The notes under the pieces are model-generated. The model did not search any database and was not told where the DNA came from. It worked only from the letters and a program-made list of their open reading frames with translations. This document shows, piece after piece, positions 23,207 to 28,695 of a stretch of 28,695 nucleotides of DNA. The stretch's first letter is position 1, and every line of letters starts with the position of its first letter. Location of the stretch: NCBI GenBank assembly GCA_937923945.1, contig CALDWC010000075.1, forward strand, positions 1 through 28,695, read 5' to 3'. The stretch is from an uncultured Treponema sp. GTDB taxonomy: Bacteria; Spirochaetota; Spirochaetia; Treponematales; Treponemataceae. The position numbers and the translations under genes are program-made.

Positions 23207-24395
23207 TGAAATAAAAAGAAAAGCGGAAAATAAATTCACCGCATATTTAAAAAGCCTCATAGCAGATAAAACACTATTTCCGCTTCTTATCCCTTCATCA
23301 AAAACTTTCCTCATCGACAACTTTAAATCGAGTTCAGCGGAAATAAACGACTTATATAAAAATTCAAAACAAGCACGCGGTTTCGGGTATACGGTTGAAA
23401 CGGAACAAGTGAACACGCAGCACTACGGAATGCAAACAAAAGTCAAAAAAATATTTTTTGAAACCGAAACGGACTTTATCCGCTTTATAAAAAAAGAAAA
23501 TGAAGTTCGTATTTTTAAAACCAATGTAGCACAAATTAAAAATGAATGTTTGCGTTTAAATCGTGCCGATATACAAAGCAGTTTTTGTTTAAAACATCTT
23601 TCGGCAGTACGAGCGGAACAGGAGCCGGACTATTGGAAAAATATTTTTTCCGCTGCGGAATGGTTTGTTCAAAATCCTCATTCGCAATTATTCTTACGGG
23701 AAATTCCGCTCAATGTACACACAAAGTTTATCGAAGGCAATTGGCAGCGGATCTTTTCCGTGTATTGCTTGATAAAAAAAATTCCGCAGCCGGTCGTTTA
23801 TGAAAAAAACGTTTATACTATTTGGCAGGTAAAAAAATCACCGGCGCTCATCCGCTTTCGCGTATCTGATACCACACTGCAGGTTTCGTTTGCCGGTGAA
23901 ACAATTTTCACGAATGATATACGAATTCCGATTTCTGATTTTGCACAATTACAATTTCAAAACATTGAACACATTTTTGTTATTGAAAATAAAATGATAT
24001 ATTTGACATTTCCAAAAGTACCGAAGAGCATATATATTTTCGGCTCCGGTTATGCTGCAAGAATTTTAAAACAGAATAAAAGTTTAGCAACAAAAAAAAT
24101 AATCTACTTCGGCGATCTTGACGAACACGGCTTCGAAATATTATCCGATGTCAGAAAAATTTTTCCGCACACAATTTCTTTTTGTATGGATATGCAATGC
24201 TACCGCAGCTTTTCTGAATTTGCCGTAAAAGGAAAAACTTCAAAGCGTGCAATTGAAAGTTTGGAACTGAACGACGATGAAAAAGAACTCTTTTTGTTTT
24301 TAAAACAAAATCCCGAAGCGAATCGATTGGAGCAGGAACGCATAACGCAACGCTACATAAAAACAAAGCTTAAGGAACGCTTATTAAAGGCTTGA
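23193..24395 (+). CDS. jetD: Wadjet nuclease JetD (DUF3322 + DUF2220, Toprim)
   Basis: JetD is the Toprim-fold nuclease that cuts the plasmid held by JetABC. The N-terminal DUF3322 part starts MITSNEIKRKAENKFTAYLK. The C-terminal DUF2220 Toprim domain shows the acidic set: Glu265 in FVIENKMIYLTF, and Asp308 and Asp310 in YFGDLDEHGFEIL. The frame is open from 23046, but homology begins at MITSNE, so the ATG at 23193 (400 aa) or 23178 is the likely start, overlapping jetC by 14 or 29 bases. The last eight codons (LKERLLKA) and the TGA come from the repeat inserted at 24370. The native C-terminus has therefore been replaced or trimmed, downstream of the catalytic residues. Confidence 0.92.
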   Translation: MITSNEIKRKAENKFTAYLKSLIADKTLFPLLIPSSKTFLIDNFKSSSAEINDLYKNSKQARGFGYTVETEQVNTQHYGMQTKVKKIFFETETDFIRFIKKENEVRIFKTNVAQIKNECLRLNRADIQSSFCLKHLSAVRAEQEPDYWKNIFSAAEWFVQNPHSQLFLREIPLNVHTKFIEGNWQRIFSVYCLIKKIPQPVVYEKNVYTIWQVKKSPALIRFRVSDTTLQVSFAGETIFTNDIRIPISDFAQLQFQNIEHIFVIENKMIYLTFPKVPKSIYIFGSGYAARILKQNKSLATKKIIYFGDLDEHGFEILSDVRKIFPHTISFCMDMQCYRSFSEFAVKGKTSKRAIESLELNDDEKELFLFLKQNPEANRLEQERITQRYIKTKLKERLLKA

Positions 24396-24519
24396 CGCCA
24401 TTTAATAACGTTCCTTAATTGTTTCTCAATGTTCAGTAAATATAGTATTTTGAATATTTGCGAAACAATAGATTTTAAAAGTTGGTTCTGATTAATTCTC
24501 GATTGAATTACTCAGAACC
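24370..24519 (+). repeat. MITE-like structured repeat, copy 5 (short form, inside jetD-jetA gap)
   Basis: The left hairpin has arms AAGGAACG[C]TTATTAAA / TTTAATAACGTTCCTT around GGCTTGACGCC. The middle stem ATTGTTTC ... GAAACAAT is kept. The right stem is GGTTCTGATTAATTC / GAATTACTCAGAACC (24484-24519) with one mismatch. Differences from copy 4 occur in matching positions of both arms, so pairing is preserved. It supplies the end of jetD and stops 5 bases before the jetA ribosome site. Confidence 0.85.
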
Positions 24520-24524
24520 TTCTT

Positions 24525-24536
24525 GGAGGAACTCCT
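24525..24536 (+). promoter_or_regulatory. Ribosome site of jetA, possibly self-sequestering
   Basis: GGAGGAACTCCT sits just before the jetA ATG at 24537. GGAGGA is a consensus ribosome site, but GGAG can pair with CTCC across GAA. With the repeat's hairpin ending at 24519, initiation at jetA may depend on structure. Confidence 0.4.
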
Positions 24537-26069
24537 ATGAAAAGCAACGACAGCAGTTATATTGCACAGATGATTGCAAACGATTCCGGCATTCGGCTTT
24601 TGCGTTCACGCAATCCCGAAAAAACAATTTCATTTTTGTACAAAACTTTCCGTGAAAAACATCAGCAAACTCTATTTGCACATCGTTTTGAAATGCTCCT
24701 TGCCGATTTTTTGCAGATGGAAGCACTTGCATCAGACGAAAAAGATTCTTCGCTCAATGAATTTTTAGATGAAACGGAACTGAACGAGGAGATACAATTT
24801 GCATCGCAAAGCTTTGAAACAAAGGCGCACTTTTTACTTGACCGTTGGTGTTCCGATGAAAAAGGCTATATCCGAAAATATTATAACGAACGTCAGGAAG
24901 CGATTGTAGAATTAAGCGCCGGCGTTGAGCGGCTTTTCACTTGGCTTGATAATATGGATGCAAGTAATTTTGTCGGAACGGAATCTCGCTTTAAAGATAT
25001 TCTGCATCGGCTCAGAGAACTTTCCGAAAACACAACGCAAGATCCGGCATTGCAAATTGAAGAGCTCGAAAAGAAAAAAGCCGAACTACAAAAGCGCATT
25101 GACACCATTATGCAAACGAACACGGCGCAAATGTACACGCCGGTACAAATACAGGAACGCTTAACGGAGCTTTCACGGTCGGCGCGGGAATTGCTTTCCG
25201 ATTTCAGACAAGTTGAAGAAAACTTTAAAGTTATTTTGAATGATATTTACAAAAAGCAATCAATGGAAGAAAGCCGCGGCGCCTTATTGGATTATGCGCT
25301 TGAGGCAAATTTAAAAATAAAAGAAACGCCGCAAGGACAAAGCTTTGATTCGTTTTGGAATTTTTTAATTGCGGATGCGGGTAAAAACGAAATTAATACG
25401 CTCACTGAAAATATTATTTCGCAAGTGCAAGATGCGAACATCGAGTGGAACGATATGTTTTTGTTGCATCTAAAGCGCTACTTGCAAACGGCGGGAAGAA
25501 AAATTATTGATGCAAATCACGCACTGACGCATCGGCTGAGTCGTGCCATCAATTCGCAAAACCTTATCGACAAAAAAGCTTTAGGCGAATTGTTTGCGTC
25601 GATAAAAGCAAAAGCATTTCAGTGTGCCGAAAAAGAATTTGCACTTGACCCGCCGCTTGAAATTGAAACGAGGCCGCTGCTCAACTTTCCGCACGCGCGA
25701 ACATTTACGTTGCCATTACTGAAACAAAATTTTTCGGAGATTAACAGTTTTGAAGAAGCCGCCTCTCATGACTTGATTATGCAAAGCGGTTTATTTAATC
25801 AGTTCTTTATCGATGAAACCGTTTTGAAAAATAACATCAGCGAATATAAAAATAAATTTTTAGGATCACAAAAACAATTCTCTCTCGCGGAACTCGTTGA
25901 AAAATTTCCGGTAGAAAAAGGCTTAGCTGAAATCGTTTCATATTTTGCACTCGCCCATAAACTAAAAGAGCCACATGCAATTATTTTAGATGACGCCCGC
26001 GAAACGATTTCCTATGAACATAACGGTTCGCAGTACCGGCTGACGCTGTCGAAGATTGTATTCGGATGA
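24537..26069 (+). CDS. jetA: Wadjet subunit JetA (DUF3375, MukF/kleisin-like)
   Basis: JetA is the kleisin-type subunit that bridges the JetC heads. The DUF3375 start is recognisable: IANDSGIRLLRSRNPEKTIS, FLYKTFREKHQQTLFAHRFE and MLLADFLQ. SFETKAHFLLDRWCSDEKGY and IRKYYNERQEAIVELSAGVE follow. A coiled-coil segment lies at about 165-200, and the C-terminal region ends FALAHKLKEPHAIILDDARE with YEHNGSQYRLTLSKIVF. At 510 aa it is complete with no frameshift. In type I Wadjet loci the DUF3375 gene normally comes first; here it is last, separated from jetD by a repeat and given its own strong GGAGGA ribosome site. The missing coupling with jetB could alter subunit ratio. Confidence 0.92.
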   Translation: MKSNDSSYIAQMIANDSGIRLLRSRNPEKTISFLYKTFREKHQQTLFAHRFEMLLADFLQMEALASDEKDSSLNEFLDETELNEEIQFASQSFETKAHFLLDRWCSDEKGYIRKYYNERQEAIVELSAGVERLFTWLDNMDASNFVGTESRFKDILHRLRELSENTTQDPALQIEELEKKKAELQKRIDTIMQTNTAQMYTPVQIQERLTELSRSARELLSDFRQVEENFKVILNDIYKKQSMEESRGALLDYALEANLKIKETPQGQSFDSFWNFLIADAGKNEINTLTENIISQVQDANIEWNDMFLLHLKRYLQTAGRKIIDANHALTHRLSRAINSQNLIDKKALGELFASIKAKAFQCAEKEFALDPPLEIETRPLLNFPHARTFTLPLLKQNFSEINSFEEAASHDLIMQSGLFNQFFIDETVLKNNISEYKNKFLGSQKQFSLAELVEKFPVEKGLAEIVSYFALAHKLKEPHAIILDDARETISYEHNGSQYRLTLSKIVFG

Positions 26070-26143
26070 GGGGGAGGAGGAGGTTTATAAGTTCAAGACC
26101 TAATACGACAAAAAAGCATTCGACTTAATTCTTCATCGCATGC

Positions 26144-26278
26144 TTATTCTTCTTGCTTGTAATACACTTTGTAAAATGTACCGCGGGCATCTTTGCCTTG
26201 TTCTACATTTTGGCGGTTACCGGTGATAATGATTTTAATTTGTTTGTCCAAATTTATGAGTCCAATGTAGGCCTGCTC
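26144..26278 (-). pseudogene. Short open remnant following the PIN-gene stop
   Basis: Directly after the TAG that ends the PIN-type pseudogene (26279-26281) the same minus-strand frame stays open: EQAYIGLINLDKQIKIIITG, then NRQNVEQGKDARGTFYKVYY, then KQEE and TAA at 26144-26146. The composition is protein-like. It could be the 3' end of another broken gene or a natural extension lost to the TAG. I do not recognise it. The rest of the gap from jetA (26070-26143) holds only a G-rich run (GGGGGAGGAGGAGG) with no assignable role. Confidence 0.35.
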
Positions 26279-27904
26279 CTATTTTCTATAGTTATTATCA
26301 TTTAATTCTTTTTCAATATCTTGCATTTTCTTGTTTTTGCTTTCTTTGGAAATTAATCGATTCCAAACGATTTTAATGATCGCGACAAGTCCAAGTAATG
26401 GAGCATACATCAAGTTTCTTAATGTGCTTTTTAAAGTTTCAGATTCTATTCAATCAATTAGCTTTACAAGCTGATATGGTAAATTATATCTTGATGATTG
26501 CCAAAAAAATTGCAAAACAGTGAAAATGATTATCAACATACCCAGTAAAATTAACCAAACAGATCGCTTTTGCCATTTTTTAAATTTTTCTTTAACTTCT
26601 TTTTTAAGCAATTTTGCTTTTAAATCATGGTTTTCATCTTTAAGTTTTTTTTGATTGTTAGTCAGATTTTCATTTTTCTTTTTCAAATTCTCGATATTAC
26701 TTTCAAGTACTGATTTTGCATATTTTTTTGTTTTTTCAAAAATCTGTTCATCCGGATTATCATCTTGTGAAATAACATCATTAAATTTATTCTCAACTAA
26801 TTTATTCAAAATGTCTCGTTGTCGTTCTATCTTTTCTGTCATTTCAGCTATTCCAGCTAAAACAACTTGAAACTTTTCATTATTAATTAAAATCTCATTA
26901 TTTTTGAGGTTTAAAAAACTTACAAAACTTTTAAAATCATCTTCAGTCCGATTCAAGTATCTAAGCATTATAGTCATCCATTGACTTGGTAATAAAATAA
27001 TTGGCGTTTTACCTTTTCGTTGATAGTCCCAACGACGTAAACTTTGATCTGTTGAAATAAAAAAAAAATTTTGTATCAAATATATTTTGGTTTTGATTAT
27101 TTCGTTTTTTTTCGATCCATAATATATTTTCTGCATCGATTTCCGGATTGGTAATGATTTTATTCCCTTCATTAAATTTGAAACTCGAAATGCTTGATGT
27201 ATAGTCCATTAGAATATCTTTTACAGTTTTATCGTTATTGTTAAAAGGTTTTTGTGTGTCCACATGAACTTTAAATTTTTTCTTAAAATCATCATAAGCG
27301 GTGTCTATATCGGCAATAAATAGCTTGATATTATCATTTACCTTGCCTATGCGCCATTTATGATAAAAATTATATATATCAGGCTTAATATTAAACTCTT
27401 GAAAAAGCTTTTGATCAATTCTTGGCGAATTATATATTTCTATATTTTTAGCATGTTTTTTAATGCTCGCTTTAAATTCATTTTCTGTGGATATAGAGAT
27501 GATTATATTTTCTTCAGAATCATTAAATTTTTTTAGGAATGTTTGAGAACGCTTCTGTCTATCTTCACCATTTATGCCTAATGCCCTATAGATTATATTA
27601 GTGTCAAGATAAAAACTTTTATTTTTAAGATTTTTCAAATAGAGTGAGGAATTTCTATTTTTATTGGTAAGCATACAAAATTCAAGAGCATAACTTGCAA
27701 TATCAAATATAGCCTTGTTCTTTTCTTGGTTGCCCCACTTTAAAAAATCATTAATGATTTTTTTCTCTTCATCAGTATAACTTGAATTTTCAAGATTTAT
27801 AAAGCCAGATATATCCTTCTTGTTATCAATTAGTTTTTGAAAATATTAGAAATCTTTTTGTACCGAAAGAAGCGGTTAGCCATCCAATCGTTGAGTTTTC
27901 TCAT
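26279..27904 (-). pseudogene. PIN-like nuclease with coiled coil and membrane tail, broken by two frameshifts and a stop
   Basis: Three frames rebuild one protein. It starts at ATG 27904 (MRKLNDWMANRFFRYKKISN) and shifts frame near 27845 into FQKLIDNKKDISGFINLEN. The PIN-like motif SFYLDTNIIYRALG follows, then a second shift at an A10 run (27059-27068) into FFISTDQSLRRWDYQ, the usual C-terminal PIN strand with acidic residues. A coiled coil follows (ESNIENLKKKNENLTNNQKK), then a membrane helix (WLILLGMLIIIFTVLQFFW). A TGA at 26450-26452 interrupts, but the frame resumes with a second hydrophobic segment (MYAPLLGLVAIIKIVW) to TAG 26279-26281. PIN proteins are metal-dependent RNases. Its place beside Wadjet suggests a former defence-type gene (inference). 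One lesion is a homopolymer and could be phase-variable. Confidence 0.7.
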
Positions 27905-28063
27905 TTACTGCATGCACCCAAAACAGTTATTCATTGAGCGACTTTTAAAACTTTACCCAATACATCTTCACACTTATTCACCAATTCGCTGAGAAACAAA
28001 CAGGATAAAAACACAGCACATAAGAGCTTCTCCTAAAAACGTAATATGTTTTGAGCGAAAAGA
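27905..28063. other. Gene-free stretch with a coding-like scrap
   Basis: No intact gene. A minus-strand frame reads LFLSELVNKCEDVLGKVLKV with AQ and TGA near 27937, which could be the tail of a lost gene, but it has no start. No RNA gene or terminator was recognised. Confidence 0.3.
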
Positions 28064-28172
28064 CAGTGAGTTTTTGGTGAAAACACAGTGGGAATTTTTT
28101 AAAACTCACTGAGAATTCATCTAAAAGTCAGTGAGAATTTACCCGAACTCCAGTGAGAATTGATCGAAAGCG
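28064..28172. repeat. Degenerate 21-22 bp tandem repeat, five units
   Basis: Units begin CAGTGAG (28064), CAGTGGG (28086), CACTGAG (28107), CAGTGAG (28129) and CAGTGAG (28151), at spacings of 22, 21, 22 and 22. The first half (CAGTGAGAATT) is conserved and the second half varies but is A-rich. The array overlaps the 3' end of the lipoprotein pseudogene. Confidence 0.75.
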
Positions 28173-28558
28173 AAGCTTCGATTGTGTAAGTTTGCGTAAC
28201 GAAGTGGGCAAGCCATTAAAATTAGGTTCCGAGGATGTTCCGTAACAGACTCCGTCCGTACCGTTTGTTTCGAATGTAATCGGCTCCGCCATCTCATACT
28301 CGTATTCATAAATGCTGTTGTCGTAATCAATTTTTACGGGACGACCTTTAAAAAGTTTTTGCTTGTCCGCATATGCTTGTCCTTTGCCTGCAAGATACAC
28401 TGTATTGCTCAGATAGTCGAGGACATTGCGGTTTCGGCAGTGCCCGTTTCTTCCGATTGTGCGGTACCGTTTTCTTGCTGCTTTGTACAGGCGATACATA
28501 CTCCCGTTACCAAAAGCACCGTAAACAAAACGGCATGCATACTTTTCAGTTTTTTCAT
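28128..28558 (-). pseudogene. Lipoprotein gene, frameshifted and truncated
   Basis: From ATG 28558, preceded by GGAGA, the frame encodes a lipoprotein signal: MKKLKSMHAVLFTVLLVTG and then VCIAC, with lipobox Cys after Ala, followed by a Thr/Glu-rich linker (TKQQENGTAQSEETGTAETA). That frame stops soon after (MSSTI, TGA near 28409). The neighbouring frame continues with DYLSNTVYLAGKGQAYADKQ, LFKGRPVKIDYDNSIYEYEY and EMAEPITFETNGTDGVCYG. A single frameshift near 28420 therefore splits a secreted lipoprotein. The 3' end runs into the tandem repeat, so the C-terminus is probably lost too. The family is unknown. A sequencing indel at the shift cannot be excluded. Confidence 0.65.
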
Positions 28559-28597
28559 GTATGCTTCTCCAATCACGGCGTAGATTTTAGCATGAGG

Positions 28598-28695
28598 AGG
28601 CACTGATTAGCTCAATCGAGAATTGAGGGCATCTTTCAAGAACTTGGTTAGATTTTTAGAGATGCCCGTCGAGTTTTGAAAAATTTTACGTACAA
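28598..28695 (-). repeat. MITE-like structured repeat, copy 6 (long form, cut by window edge)
   Basis: Read on the minus strand this is the right half of the full-length repeat. The tip is GGAGGCACTGATTAGCTC on the plus strand, then the GAGGGCATC ... GATGCCC hairpin, then CGAGTTTTGAAAAATTTTAC at the window end, as in copy 2. The tip lies 40 bases upstream of the lipoprotein start, where it may have replaced the promoter region. Confidence 0.8.

Noticed and set aside
26079..26092. G-rich run GGGGGAGGAGGAGG after jetA as a ribosome site or G-quadruplex
   Set aside because: No start codon with a credible frame follows, and the run has too few separated G-tracts for a convincing quadruplex.

Overview
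The window looks like chromosome of a host-associated spirochaete, most likely a Treponema (inference). The composition is AT-rich. The run murG - cvpA - DNA polymerase III delta'-like gene - PAS histidine kinase matches the order I recall from Treponema pallidum (TP0523 to TP0520). The secreted TPR proteins, the Rpn-type transposase/nuclease relic and the strong GGAG-type ribosome sites fit as well. No rRNA, tRNA or CRISPR array was seen.

Layout. Positions 1-2385 are a decayed zone: a partial minus-strand gene, a heavily frameshifted Rpn-family gene, a small hypothetical gene, a palindrome cluster and a repeat copy that ends at the stop codon of a large secreted TPR gene (2385-4367, minus). 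Positions 4585-8331 hold a tight six-gene minus-strand operon: a DUF1232 (YkvA-like) membrane protein, a Vps4/CDC48-style AAA+ ATPase, three small proteins and an LRAT-like (NlpC/P60 superfamily) protein. Five of the six products end in a related C-terminal module closing on G-(D)-K-x-M-I-(I/V)-L or a diverged form of it. I cannot match this set to a named system, and it is my main candidate for something undescribed. A 50-residue zinc-ribbon gene follows at 8722-8874.

Positions 8991-16792 are mostly housekeeping: recO, a TPR protein and dut on the minus strand, then murG, cvpA, holB-like and a histidine kinase on the plus strand, and a secreted alkaline phosphatase. A HtrA/DegQ periplasmic protease lies at 17201-18676 (minus).

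Positions 19186-26069 encode a complete type I Wadjet (JetABCD) plasmid-defence system, an SMC-like complex plus a Toprim nuclease. Its order is jetB-jetC-jetD-jetA, and a structured repeat is inserted between jetD and jetA. Beyond it, 26144-28558 is another graveyard: a PIN-domain/coiled-coil/membrane gene broken by two frameshifts and a stop, a 22-bp tandem repeat and a frameshifted lipoprotein gene.

A family of structured, MITE-like repeats ties the window together. There are six copies, at about 1941-2385, 8355-8656, 16812-17008, 18837-18992, 24370-24519 and 28598 to the window end. They carry AAGGAAACGCTGATTAA-type terminal inverted repeats and stacked hairpins. Comparison of copies shows compensatory changes in paired arms, which suggests the folded form matters or that the arms are copied from one another.
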